Shown here: positions 1 to 8,600 of the stretch, piece by piece
Layout of the letters: the number at the start of each line of letters is the position of its first letter
Numbering within the stretch: position 1 is the stretch's first letter
NCBI RefSeq assembly: GCF_030551255.1
Contig: NZ_CP130630.1
Location: 8,475,501 to 8,539,500 of the forward strand
DNA: 64,000 nucleotides
Source of the DNA: Streptomyces sp. NL15-2K
Lineage (GTDB): Bacteria > Actinomycetota > Actinomycetes > Streptomycetales > Streptomycetaceae
Direction: 5' to 3'
The notes under the pieces: generated by a model
Database searches by the model: none
What the model saw: only the letters and a program-made list of their open reading frames with translations
Told to the model about the DNA's origin: nothing
Made by a program: the position numbers and the translations under genes

Positions 1-1
1 C

Positions 2-187
2 CTCGGCGGCGGCCAGCGGGCCACCCTCCCGCTGAACCTCTACCAGGTCGCCAGCGCCCAGCTCTACCTCAACAACTGGCATCTCGTCTTCGCGTACGTC
101 GTGGTGATGAGCCTGCCCATGGTCGCCGTGTTCCTCGTCGGCCAGCGAAAGATCGTGTCCGGAATCACCAGTGGAGCCGTCAAATGA
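2..187 (+). CDS. Carbohydrate ABC transporter permease (MalG-like), C-terminal end only
   Basis: Only the last 61 codons lie in the window; the gene runs off the left edge. The peptide ends in GQRKIVSGITSGAVK, the hallmark C-terminus of the second (MalG-type) inner-membrane permease of CUT1 sugar importers. A hydrophobic last membrane segment (around HLVFAYVVVMSLPMVAVFLV) precedes it. The permease would form a heterodimer with a MalF-type partner and be fed by a lipoprotein binding protein, both expected upstream. It is followed within 17 bases by a secreted glycosidase, so it probably imports oligosaccharides released by the neighbouring enzymes. The family call is firm; the substrate is inferred from context. 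Confidence 0.85.
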   Translation, partial: LGGGQRATLPLNLYQVASAQLYLNNWHLVFAYVVVMSLPMVAVFLVGQRKIVSGITSGAVK

Positions 188-203
188 CCGGAGGTCCAGC
201 AGC

Positions 204-2738
204 GTGATCGCCCCCACCCGCACGAGAGCCAGAACAGCCCTGCTCACAGCCGTACTCGGAGCGGCCGTCATGGCAGGCACCCTCCCCGCCACGGGTTCCG
301 CGGCGGCTGCCGCCGACCCGCAGCGCCTCAGCGTCGACCTCGCCGCCTCCGAGGGCCCGGTGATGCGCGGCGCCAACGGTGCGCTGTACGGGCTCAGCGA
401 CGACGGGGTGCCCAGCGACGCCGCCCTGGAGCCCCTGAAGATCACCAGCATCTCGCAGAAGCCGGAGGGCGGCGCCCAGCACCCCAACGGCGACGCGCTC
501 ACCGTATCCAAGTCGTTCTTCCGCAACGGCGGCGGCGAGATCAACGTGATGATGCAGGACATCTACGCCAAGTGGCCCTACGAGGACCTCGGCATCGACG
601 ACTACCTCCCCAAGGTCGACAAGATCACCAAGGAGGTGTCGGCGGACCCGAACAGCGACCGTTTCGTCTACATCCCGTTCAACGAGCCCGACCAGATCTG
701 GTACAACCTCGGCACCTCCGACCAGGCGCAGTACGAGAAGAACCGCGACCGGTTCTTCAAGGACTGGAAGACGGTGTACCAGCGCATCCGCGCGATCGAC
801 CCCGACGCGCGGATCGCGGGCCCGAACGAATCCAGCTACCACACGCGCCTGCTGACCGACTTCCTCGCCTTCGCCAAGCGCGAGAACGTCATGCCCCAGG
901 TGATGACCTGGCACGAGCTGGGCTCCGGCTCCCTGCGCGACTTCCAGGGCCACTACGACAACTACCGTTCGATCGAGCGCGAGCTGGGCATAGCACCCCT
1001 GAAGATCAACATCGACGAGTACGCCAACCGCCGCGACCTGTCCGTCCCCGGGCAGCTCGTGCAGTGGGTCTCGATGTTCGAGCGGAACAAGGTGTACGCC
1101 AACCAGGCCTACTGGGACGCGGCCGGCAACATGGACGGCAACGTCGTCCGGTCCAACATCCCCAACGGCGGCTGGTGGTTCTTCCGCTGGTACGCGGGGC
1201 TGACCGGCAACACCGTCAAGGTGAGCCCGCCGCAGGCCAACACCATCGACACCCTCCAGGGACTCGCCTCCCTCGACACCTCCCGCCGCCAGGCCCAGGT
1301 CCTGCTCGGCGGCTCGGCCGGCGACTCCGACGTGGTCGTACAGAACGTCTCCCGGTCCGTCTTCGGCCGCACGGTCACCGCGACCGTCGCCGAGGCCGCC
1401 TGGTCCGGCTACGAAGGCCGGCACGCCACACCGCGCGTCCTCACCCGGACGAAGGTGAACGTGGCGGCCGACGGCACGGTGACCGTCCCGCTGCGCGGCA
1501 TGCACAAGATGGCGGCGTACCGCGTCGTCCTCACCCCCGGCGGCTCCGGCACCCCGACCGCCGCCTCCATCCCCTGGACCTCCTCCTACGAGGCCGAGGA
1601 CGCCGCCATCACCGGCGGCCAGGTCTACACCCAGGGCACGGTCAGCAACGCCAACGGCTACGCGGCCTCCGGCACGAAGGACGTCGGCTCGCTCAACACC
1701 GACTCCAGCAAGGTCGACTTCACGGTGACGGTGCCGCGCGACGGGACGTACGACCTGGCGATCCTCTACGGCAACCAGTCCGGCACCCCGGCCACACAGA
1801 AGCTGTCGATCGACGGCGCCGCCCCGGTCACGGTCACCTACCCCTCCACCGAGAACTGGACCTACCGCGCCAAGAAGGACGTCGGCGTGCGGCTGTCGGC
1901 CGGCACCCACAAGCTGACCCTGGCCAAGGGCGCCGCCGAGGTCACCCTCGACCGCGTCGACCTCACGGCCCGCAGCGGCGCGCCGTCCGCCTCCTACGAG
2001 GCCACGCTGGCGGACATCGGCGGGAAGCCGTCGTACGACTACTCCTCGTCGGCCGGGGTGGGCACGGGTGCCCTCGTCCTGCGCTCCGGCGACAAGGCGG
2101 TCTTCGACGTCTACGCCCCGCGCGACGGCTACTACACGGTGGTGCCGCGTGCCTCGGCGGCGGTGAAGCTGGCCCTGCACGGGGAGACGGTGACGGCGGC
2201 GCCCGGCCAGGCCCTGCGGCTGTACCTCGTGGCGGGCAACAACCGCGTCGCGATGACCGCCCCGTACGCCTCCGTCCGCTCCCTCGACGTCTCCGGTGAC
2301 GGCTCGACGGACGGCACGCTCTCCTACGAGGGCGCGGCGGCCACCCTCGCGGGCGGTGCCAAGCTCGTCGACTCCCCGTACGCCTCCGCCGGTTCCTACA
2401 TCGGCTGGCTCGGCAACAGCGCCTCCAGCACCGCCGAGTTCACGGTGGACGCGCCGAAGTCCGGCCGCTACGTGCTGGTCGTCCACTACGCGCACAACGA
2501 CCGGCGCGACAACGGCCACGCCTACAACACGGACATCATGTCCCGTACGGCGGACGTCACGGTCGGCACCGGCGCGGCGCGGAAGGTCACCTTCAAGAAC
2601 ACCTGGAGCTGGGACGACTACTGGACGCTGGGCGTCCCGGTCGAGCTGAAGAAGGGCTCCAACAAGGTGACGTTCGGCAACGCGAGCGCATGGGCGCCGA
2701 ACATCGACCGGATCGAACTGGGCCGGGTCGTCGGCTAG
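204..2738 (+). CDS. Secreted clan-A-like glycoside hydrolase with C-terminal CBM35-type modules
   Basis: An 844-aa protein if started at GTG 204, which has GGAGG (190-194) nine bases upstream. A GTG at 171 is in frame but would overlap the permease and lacks a site. The N-terminus (Arg-rich, then a hydrophobic stretch, cut near GSAAAAADP) is a signal peptide. Residues ~30-440 look like a TIM-barrel glycosidase: FNEPDQIWYN (Glu ~161) resembles the clan A acid/base NEP motif, and INIDEYANRR (Glu ~272) the nucleophile strand. From ~461 three beta-rich modules follow, the first beginning YEAEDAAITG and the last ending in an NIDRIEL signature, typical of CBM6/CBM35 domains. The exact GH family is not certain; GH39-like is my best guess. 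It probably acts on plant cell-wall polysaccharide outside the cell. Confidence 0.75.
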   Translation: MIAPTRTRARTALLTAVLGAAVMAGTLPATGSAAAAADPQRLSVDLAASEGPVMRGANGALYGLSDDGVPSDAALEPLKITSISQKPEGGAQHPNGDALTVSKSFFRNGGGEINVMMQDIYAKWPYEDLGIDDYLPKVDKITKEVSADPNSDRFVYIPFNEPDQIWYNLGTSDQAQYEKNRDRFFKDWKTVYQRIRAIDPDARIAGPNESSYHTRLLTDFLAFAKRENVMPQVMTWHELGSGSLRDFQGHYDNYRSIERELGIAPLKINIDEYANRRDLSVPGQLVQWVSMFERNKVYANQAYWDAAGNMDGNVVRSNIPNGGWWFFRWYAGLTGNTVKVSPPQANTIDTLQGLASLDTSRRQAQVLLGGSAGDSDVVVQNVSRSVFGRTVTATVAEAAWSGYEGRHATPRVLTRTKVNVAADGTVTVPLRGMHKMAAYRVVLTPGGSGTPTAASIPWTSSYEAEDAAITGGQVYTQGTVSNANGYAASGTKDVGSLNTDSSKVDFTVTVPRDGTYDLAILYGNQSGTPATQKLSIDGAAPVTVTYPSTENWTYRAKKDVGVRLSAGTHKLTLAKGAAEVTLDRVDLTARSGAPSASYEATLADIGGKPSYDYSSSAGVGTGALVLRSGDKAVFDVYAPRDGYYTVVPRASAAVKLALHGETVTAAPGQALRLYLVAGNNRVAMTAPYASVRSLDVSGDGSTDGTLSYEGAAATLAGGAKLVDSPYASAGSYIGWLGNSASSTAEFTVDAPKSGRYVLVVHYAHNDRRDNGHAYNTDIMSRTADVTVGTGAARKVTFKNTWSWDDYWTLGVPVELKKGSNKVTFGNASAWAPNIDRIELGRVVG

Positions 2739-2776
2739 GTCCTGTCCGCCGGAAAGACCCAGGACCACCCGCCCAT

Positions 2777-2808
2777 GGGCCGGCTCCGCGCATCAGCGGG
2801 GCCGGCCC
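2777..2808 (+). terminator. Hairpin terminator after the secreted glycosidase
   Basis: A 13-bp stem (GGGCCGGCTCCGC with GCGGGGCCGGCCC, one G.T pair) closes a 6-base loop 38 bases after the stop. No U-tract follows, as is usual in Streptomyces. It separates this unit from the lyase gene. Confidence 0.6.
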
Positions 2809-2904
2809 GTGCCGTCAGGCCCGGTCGACCTCCCGCCGACCCGGCAACCTTCCCCCGCCCCGCGGCAACTGCGGAACAAACCGTTCCCGACGGACGAGGC
2901 CCCG

Positions 2905-4845
2905 ATGACCAGACCGAGCCGCACCCCCCACCGTCGCCGTCTTCGGCACCCCGGCACGCTCCTCGCCGGAACGCTCGCCGCGCTCCTCGTCGGCACCGGC
3001 GGCATGCTCACGCTGCAACACTCCGCCGGCGCCGCCGCACCGCAGATCCCGCAACCGACGAACAAGGCCGCCACGGCGCTGGCCGCCGCCCGCGTCGCCG
3101 AGAAGCTGGACCGCGGCCTGGTCGCGGTTCCCGCCACCGGAGGTGTTCTCGTCACCTGGCGCATGCTCGGCGACGACCCGGAGGGCGTGACGTTCCGGCT
3201 CTACCGAGGCGGCACTCTCATCCAGGAGACCGCCAAGACCAACCACCTCGACACCGGCGGCGGTTCGAGTTCGACGTACGAGATCCGGGCCGTCGTGAAC
3301 GGCACCGAGGTGAAAGGCGGCACGGCCTCGGTCTGGGCCGGCGGGCGCCGCGACATCCCCCTCCAGAAGCCCCCGGGCGGCACCACCCGCGACGGCGTGG
3401 CCTACACCTACTCCGCCAACGACGCGAGCGTCGGCGACCTCGACGGCGACGGGCAGTACGAACTGGTCCTCAAGTGGGTGCCGTCCAACGCCACCGACGT
3501 CGCCAACTCCGGCACCTGCACCGGCCCGACCGTGTTCGACGCCTACGAGCTGAACGGCACCCGGCTGTGGCGGGTCAACCTCGGCACGAACGTGCGCAGC
3601 GGCTCGCACTACGACTCGTTCCAGGTCTACGACTACAACGGCGACGGCAAGGCGGAGATGGCCGTCCGCACCTCCGACGGCTCCCGGGACTCCGCGGGCA
3701 CCGTCATCGGCAACGGGAGCGCCTCCCACCTCGCCGACAACTGCGCGGTGATCAGCGGCCCGGAGTACCTGTCGATCTTCAACGGCCAGACCGGCCGCGT
3801 CATGGACTCCGTCCCCTTCGAGCCCGCCCGCGGCTCGGTCTCCGACTGGGGCGACACCTGGGGCAACCGCGAGGGACGGCTGCTGTCGGCCACCGCGTAC
3901 CTCAACGGGTCCACGCCCAGCATGGTGTTCAGCCGGGGCATCTACGAGCGCGTCGCGCTGGCCGCCTACACCTGGAACGGCACCGACCTCACCCGCACCT
4001 GGAAGTTCGACACCAACTCCTCGACGAACCAGGGCAAGGGCTACAACCAGCAGGGCAACCACAACCTCGCGGTCGCCGACGTCGACGCGGACGGCAGGGA
4101 CGAGATCATTTACGGGGCCATGGCCGTCGACGACAACGGCAGCGGCCTGTGGACCACCAAGCTGGGCCACGGAGACGCCCTGCACGTCGGGGACCTCAAC
4201 CCGGCCCGCCCGGGCCTCGAGGCCTTCAACGTCCACGAGCACACGAACTCCGCGTACGGCTACGAGATGCACGACGCCCGCACCGGCCAGGTCCTGTGGG
4301 GACAGCGCACCGGCACGGACGTCGGCCGCGGCCTGTGCGCCGACCTCACCCGCGACCACGCCGGCGCCGAGTGCTGGTCCAGCGGGGGAGGCCTCTACGC
4401 CGCGAACGGCACGAAGATCAGTGACAGCGTGCCGGCCTTCGGCGGCGGAGCGTCGTACAACTCGGCGATCTGGTGGGACGGCGACGCCAACCGGGAACTG
4501 CTCGACCACCGCTGGTCGGGCAGCGCCGGCGTCGGCTACGGCCAGATCCTGAAGTACAACGGCTCCACCGACCTCACCCGCATCTGGCTCGACCAGGACG
4601 CCAAGTCCAACAACTGGACCAAGGGCAACCCGGCGCTCTCCGCCGATCTGCTGGGCGACTGGCGCGAGGAGATGATCTGGCGCAACGCCGACTCCACGGC
4701 CCTGCGCCTCTACACCACCCCGCACCCCACCGAGTACCGGCTGCCGACCCTGATGCACGACCCGGTCTACCGGCTCGGCATCGCCTGGCAGAACGTCGGC
4801 TACAACCAGCCGCCGCAGGTCAGCTACTACCTCGGGACGAAATAG
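2905..4845 (+). CDS. Secreted rhamnogalacturonan lyase, polysaccharide lyase family 11
   Basis: A 646-aa protein from ATG 2905, preceded by GACGAGG; a longer in-frame GTG start at 2809 would add 32 residues before the signal sequence and is not favoured. A twin-Arg-like basic start (RRRLRH), a hydrophobic core and an AGAAAPQ cleavage region mark export. The mature part matches the YesW/YesX-type PL11 architecture. It has an N-terminal beta domain (~45-150), then an eight-bladed propeller with repeated calcium-binding turns of the GDLDGDGQYEL, DYNGDGKAEM and DVDADGRDEI type. It ends with the conserved SADLLGDWREEMIWR and TPHPTEYRLPTLMHD segments. It would cleave the rhamnogalacturonan I backbone by beta-elimination. 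It sits among other pectin/hemicellulose genes and shares its 3' end with the convergent transporter gene. Confidence 0.9.
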   Translation: MTRPSRTPHRRRLRHPGTLLAGTLAALLVGTGGMLTLQHSAGAAAPQIPQPTNKAATALAAARVAEKLDRGLVAVPATGGVLVTWRMLGDDPEGVTFRLYRGGTLIQETAKTNHLDTGGGSSSTYEIRAVVNGTEVKGGTASVWAGGRRDIPLQKPPGGTTRDGVAYTYSANDASVGDLDGDGQYELVLKWVPSNATDVANSGTCTGPTVFDAYELNGTRLWRVNLGTNVRSGSHYDSFQVYDYNGDGKAEMAVRTSDGSRDSAGTVIGNGSASHLADNCAVISGPEYLSIFNGQTGRVMDSVPFEPARGSVSDWGDTWGNREGRLLSATAYLNGSTPSMVFSRGIYERVALAAYTWNGTDLTRTWKFDTNSSTNQGKGYNQQGNHNLAVADVDADGRDEIIYGAMAVDDNGSGLWTTKLGHGDALHVGDLNPARPGLEAFNVHEHTNSAYGYEMHDARTGQVLWGQRTGTDVGRGLCADLTRDHAGAECWSSGGGLYAANGTKISDSVPAFGGGASYNSAIWWDGDANRELLDHRWSGSAGVGYGQILKYNGSTDLTRIWLDQDAKSNNWTKGNPALSADLLGDWREEMIWRNADSTALRLYTTPHPTEYRLPTLMHDPVYRLGIAWQNVGYNQPPQVSYYLGTK

Positions 4846-6064
4846 CAGGGACTGAAACAGCGGCCGCCCCGGACGGGGCGGCCGCGTCGCCCGCCCCCTC
4901 CCCGTACCGTGCCCTCAGCTCCGACAGCACGCCGAACGCCGCCGCGGTGAGCGGCACCGACAGCAGCATGCCGAGGATCCCGGCGATCGAAGCGCCCGCC
5001 GTGAGCGCCAGCAGGATCGCCGCCGGGTGCATCTGCACCGTCCGGCTCTGGATCATCGGCTGGAGCACGTTCCCTTCGAGGACCTGCACCGCGAGAACCA
5101 CCCCGAGCGCCCACAGTGCCGTGGCCAGGCCCCGGTCCGCGAACGCGACCAGGATCGCCACCGCACCCGAGAGGAAGGCGCCCAGATACGGGATGTACGC
5201 GCCGACGAACACCAGCGCCCCCAGGCCCACGGCGCCCGGCACCTGGAGGATCAGCAGGCCGACGGCGATGCAGACGCCGTCGATGAAGGCGATGATCGTC
5301 GTCCCGCGCATGAAGCCCTCGATCGCCTGGAAGGCGCGCCGGGCCATGACCTCAAGGGTCTCCCCGGTGCCGCGCGGCGCGAACGAGTGCAGCGAGGCGA
5401 TCGCCCGGTCGCCGTCGCGCAGGAAGAAGAACATCAGCAGCATCGCCAGAATGGCCGTGGCGATGAACTCGGTGACGACGCCGACTCCGCTGAGCACCCC
5501 GGAGGCCGCGGTGCCGCCGAACTTGGACAGCAGGTCCTTGGCGTTCTTGGCGAGGTCGTCCAGGGAGGTCCCGGCCACGCCGAACTCGTCGCTGAGCGAC
5601 TGCGCCGCGTTCCGCAGCGAGGAGATGATCTGGTCGCCCGTGTCGATCAGGGCGGTCACCACGATGTAGGCGGCGCCGCCCACGACCAGGATGACGGCGG
5701 CACAGGTCAGCCCGGCCGCAAGGGACTTGTTGAACTTCATCGCGACCAGCCGCCGGTAGAACGGGCCGAGCAGCGCGGTGCCGAGCAGCGCGAGCAGCAC
5801 CGGAGTGACGGCGGTCTGGAAGGTGATGCACAGCCACACGCCCACCGAGACGACACCGGTGACGAGAAGCGTGAGCGCACTCCACACGGCGACCTGCCGG
5901 GCGGGTTCGGGGAGGAAGCCGCGCGGGATGCCGGCTGCCTCCGGCCGGGCCACGGGGGCGCCGGCGGTGCGTATCGTCGTACGCGGTCTGTGTACCGGTC
6001 GGACCCGACGGCCCGGTCGTCTGTCGCGAGACCCTCTGCGCGGTGCTCCCGTACGGCTGTTCAT
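4820..6064 (-). CDS. AI-2E family transporter / PerM-like membrane protein
   Basis: A 414-aa polytopic protein from ATG 6064, with CGGGAG about ten bases upstream; a longer frame to 6199 lacks support because its N-terminus is low-complexity Arg/Pro. After ~70 basic residues come paired membrane helices (VWSALTLLVTGVVSVGVWLC, LLALLGTALLGPFYRRLVA, a third near AAVILVVGGAAYIVV). An amphipathic periplasmic-type region (~170-260) and four further C-terminal helices including LVFVGAYIPYLGAFLSGAVA and the EGNVLQPMI motif follow. The family (PF01594) includes the AI-2 exporter TqsA and Na+/H+ antiporters, so the substrate cannot be read off. Its last 26 bases overlap the end of the convergent lyase gene. 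Confidence 0.85.
   Translation of the reverse strand: MNSRTGAPRRGSRDRRPGRRVRPVHRPRTTIRTAGAPVARPEAAGIPRGFLPEPARQVAVWSALTLLVTGVVSVGVWLCITFQTAVTPVLLALLGTALLGPFYRRLVAMKFNKSLAAGLTCAAVILVVGGAAYIVVTALIDTGDQIISSLRNAAQSLSDEFGVAGTSLDDLAKNAKDLLSKFGGTAASGVLSGVGVVTEFIATAILAMLLMFFFLRDGDRAIASLHSFAPRGTGETLEVMARRAFQAIEGFMRGTTIIAFIDGVCIAVGLLILQVPGAVGLGALVFVGAYIPYLGAFLSGAVAILVAFADRGLATALWALGVVLAVQVLEGNVLQPMIQSRTVQMHPAAILLALTAGASIAGILGMLLSVPLTAAAFGVLSELRARYGEGAGDAAAPSGAAAVSVPAISSRGSS
4860..4885. terminator. Perfect 11-bp hairpin inside the AI-2E gene end, likely lyase terminator
   Basis: GCGGCCGCCCC and GGGGCGGCCGC pair perfectly around a 4-base loop, 15 bases beyond the lyase stop. On the opposite strand the same bases encode the Ala/Gly-rich C-terminal tail of the AI-2E protein, so a coding sequence doubles as a transcription terminator for its convergent neighbour. 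Confidence 0.6.
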
Positions 6065-6167
6065 GTTGTGTGCACTCCCGAAGATCACGCGTGGCCGAGG
6101 GGCCACAGCGTAGACCTGGGCCCCATGGGGCCTTACGGCGCGGTGCGGTCGGCCCCTCCCTCGAAGG

Positions 6168-6233
6168 CCGACCGCACCCCGCCCGCTCCCCGACCGCACC
6201 CCGCCCGCTCCCCGACCGCACCCCGCCCGCTCC
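6168..6233. repeat. Three tandem copies of a 22-bp GC-rich unit
   Basis: Three identical 22-base units beginning CCGACCGCACC run without interruption, followed by a decayed start of a fourth (CCGGCCG). They occupy most of the gap between the GH31 stop and the AI-2E start. The units have no evident dyad symmetry, so they resemble a slippage-prone minisatellite more than an operator. Confidence 0.85.
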
Positions 6234-6246
6234 CCGGCCGCCGCCG

Positions 6247-8307
6247 CTACTCGGCGGCCGGGAGGATCGGAAGGCTCGCCCCGTCCCGCAGGAACAGCGG
6301 GATGCGGTCCAGCGGGGCGTCGACCGTGACGGTCGTACCGCCCTCGTACGTCTCACCGGTCCACGCGTCCGTCCAGGCCGCGCCCGCCGGGAGGTACGTC
6401 GTGCGGGCCGTGGCGCCCGCCGTGAGCACCGGCGCGACGAGCAGGTCCCCGCCGAAGAGGTAGGCGTCGTCCACCGACCAGGTCGCCTGGTCCTCGGGGA
6501 ACTCCAGGAACAGCGGGCGCATCACCGGCAGGCCCTCCTCGTGGGCCTCGCGCATCACCCGCAGTACATACGGCTTCAGGCGCTCGCGCAGCCGCAGGTA
6601 CTGCTCCAGGATCGCCCCGGCCTCCTCGCCGTACGACCACACCTCGTTCGGGCCGCCGGTCATCTCCGGACCGAGCGGCATGCCCGGGTCACGGAAGCCG
6701 TGCAGGCGCATCAGCGGGGAAAGGGCGCCGAACTGGAACCAGCGGACCATGACCTCGCGGTAGGCCGGGTCGTCCGGGTCGCCGCCGTGGAAGCCGCCGA
6801 TGTCCGTGTTCCACCACGGGATGCCGGACAACGAGGTGTTCAGGCCGGCCGCGATCTGGCGGCGCAGGGTCGGGAAGTCGGTGCCGATGTCGCCGGACCA
6901 CAGGGCGGCGCCGTAGCGCTGACTGCCCGCCCACGCCGAGCGGTTGAGGGTGATGATCTCGTCCTCGCCGGAGGCGCGCAGGCCCTCGTAGAAGGTGCGG
7001 GCGTTCTCGGTCGGGTAGAGGTTGCCGACCTCCAGGCCCGGGCCCGCCCAGTAGCGCAGGTTCTCCGCGAAGCCCGGCTTCAGCTCCGGCTCGCAGGCGT
7101 CCAGCCAGAAGGCCGTGATGCCGTACGTCTCCAGATAGTTCTCCTTCACCCGCGACCACACGAAGTCACGCGCCTCGGGGTTGGTGGCGTCGTAGAAGGC
7201 GACCTGGACGGTGGAGGCGACCTCCTTGTCCGGCCAGTCGGCGTGCGCCATCGGGCCGTACTGGGTGCCGATGAAGTAGCCGCGCTGCTCCATGACCGGG
7301 TGGTTCTCGCTCAGCGGGGACACCGACGGCCAGACGCTGACCACCAACTTGATGCCCATCTCGTCCAGTTCGCGGACCAGCGCCGCCGGGTCGGGCCACT
7401 CCTTCAGGTCGAACTTCCACTCGCCCAGGTGCGTCCAGTGGAAGAAGTCGCAGACGATGACGTCGATGGGCAGGCCGCGCCGCTTGTACTCCCGTGCCAC
7501 GGCGAGGAGTTCGTCCTGCGTGCGATAGCGCAGCTTGCACTGCCAGAAACCCGCCGCCCACTGAGGCATCATCGGCGTACGGCCGGTCACCGCGCTGTAG
7601 TGGCGCTGCGCGTCGGCCGGGGCGCCCGCGGTGATCCAGTAGTCGATCTGCCGGGCCGAGTCCGCCACCCAGCGCGTGCCGTTGCCGGCCAGCTCCACGC
7701 GGCCGATCGCCGGGTTGTTCCACAGCAGCGTGTAGCCGCGGCTGGAGGTCAGCACCGGGATGCCGACCTCGGCGTTGCGCTGGACCAGGTCCAGGACCAG
7801 GCCCTTCTGGTCGAGGCGCCCGTGCTGGTGCTGGCCGAGGCCGAACAGCTTCTCGTCGTCGTAGGCGGCGAAGCGCTGCTCCAGGCGGTGGTAGCCGTTG
7901 CCGACGGCGGTGTAGAGACGCGAGCCGGGCCACCAGAAGTGGGCGCGCTCCTCGGCCAGCAGCTCGGTGGAGTCGTCGGTCCGCAGGAAGCGGATCAGTC
8001 CCTCGGCGCTGACCTCGACGGTCAGCGAGCCGACGGTCAACGACCCCTGCCCGTCCTCGATCTTGACGGTGCTCTCGGTGGCGGGCGCTTCGTCCAGCAG
8101 CGCGCCCGGCAGCCCCTCGAGCATCGGACCGCCGAGCCGGGCCCGGACCCGGACCGCGTCGGGCCCCCACGGCTCGATGCGTACGGTCTCCTGGCGGCCG
8201 CTCCACTCCAGCGCACCGTCCCGCTCACGGAAGGTGCCGACGGTGGGTGACGACTGCGCGAGGCTGACCGCGCCGGTCGGGGTCTGGGTTTCGGCAGGCT
8301 GGTTCAC
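6247..8307 (-). CDS. Glycoside hydrolase family 31 alpha-xylosidase/alpha-glucosidase (YicI-like)
   Basis: A 686-aa cytosolic protein from GTG 8307, with GGAGG six bases upstream. It has an N-terminal beta-sandwich (~20-230) and a GH31 barrel. The barrel has the nucleophile motif FWLDACEPE (Asp ~400), the acid/base segment WSGDIGTDF (~468), IPWWNTDIGGF, and then beta domains. No signal peptide is visible, fitting hydrolysis of imported oligosaccharides. The nucleophile context WLDACEPE is like that of alpha-xylosidases and sulfoquinovosidase-type GH31 members, and a xyloglucan-directed role fits the GH12 gene nearby, but alpha-glucosidase activity is not excluded. It is likely controlled by the adjacent LacI regulator, although no GAAGCGCTTC core lies in its own upstream region. 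Confidence 0.88.
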   Translation of the reverse strand: MNQPAETQTPTGAVSLAQSSPTVGTFRERDGALEWSGRQETVRIEPWGPDAVRVRARLGGPMLEGLPGALLDEAPATESTVKIEDGQGSLTVGSLTVEVSAEGLIRFLRTDDSTELLAEERAHFWWPGSRLYTAVGNGYHRLEQRFAAYDDEKLFGLGQHQHGRLDQKGLVLDLVQRNAEVGIPVLTSSRGYTLLWNNPAIGRVELAGNGTRWVADSARQIDYWITAGAPADAQRHYSAVTGRTPMMPQWAAGFWQCKLRYRTQDELLAVAREYKRRGLPIDVIVCDFFHWTHLGEWKFDLKEWPDPAALVRELDEMGIKLVVSVWPSVSPLSENHPVMEQRGYFIGTQYGPMAHADWPDKEVASTVQVAFYDATNPEARDFVWSRVKENYLETYGITAFWLDACEPELKPGFAENLRYWAGPGLEVGNLYPTENARTFYEGLRASGEDEIITLNRSAWAGSQRYGAALWSGDIGTDFPTLRRQIAAGLNTSLSGIPWWNTDIGGFHGGDPDDPAYREVMVRWFQFGALSPLMRLHGFRDPGMPLGPEMTGGPNEVWSYGEEAGAILEQYLRLRERLKPYVLRVMREAHEEGLPVMRPLFLEFPEDQATWSVDDAYLFGGDLLVAPVLTAGATARTTYLPAGAAWTDAWTGETYEGGTTVTVDAPLDRIPLFLRDGASLPILPAAE

Positions 8308-8410
8308 TGGCGACCTCCGACGATGCCGCAGACCGTCACCCAGATGATCGGGTAAGCTACGCAGCGTGCGTAGCGAGAATCAAGCACGCGCAACCTCCTT
8401 GTCTTTCGGG

Positions 8411-8525
8411 GCAACCGGGCTGGTTCCAACCCGGCTGGCGTTGATCGCGTAAGACTCGGTCGTTCGCTGAGCGGCCGAGCGGAGTGAGTCAGGAATCCCC
8501 CTGTTCCAACGGGGGGAGGGTTCAA
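8411..8525 (+). ncRNA. Orphan IS200/IS605-type right-end / omega-RNA-like element (no tnpB)
   Basis: The stretch ends GGAATCCCCC, a 6-base loop, CGGGGGGA, GGGTTCAA, with the terminal TTCAA at 8521-8525. This is the arrangement at the 3' end of the omega-RNA of TnpB transposons such as ISDra2 (GAATC, hairpin, GGTTCAA). Upstream are two more possible stems: CCGGGCTGG/CCAACCCGG at 8415-8434, and GACTC (8453-8457) with GAGTC (8486-8490). In such elements the ~16-20 bases after TTCAA act as guide; here that would be 8526-8545. No TnpB reading frame is present in the 300-base gap between the GH31 and LacI genes (8308-8600), so this would be a solo remnant or a decoy. The rest of the gap holds the GH31 promoter region. 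Confidence 0.45.
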
Positions 8526-8600
8526 GTGGGGTTCTCCTTGGAGAAGGGGGCGCAGACATCGGATGCCCCCGCAGGGGCGGATGCACGGTGTCGGCGGGCG

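Noticed and set aside
180..2768. Very long minus-strand frame of 862 codons opposite the secreted glycosidase
   Set aside because: It is a GC3-driven shadow: composition is Arg/Gly/Val/Asp-rich without motifs, while the plus strand has a signal peptide, catalytic motifs and binding modules.
8380..8586. Short minus-strand frame across the omega-RNA-like element
   Set aside because: No start signal and no similarity to any family; it is read through a structured non-coding element.
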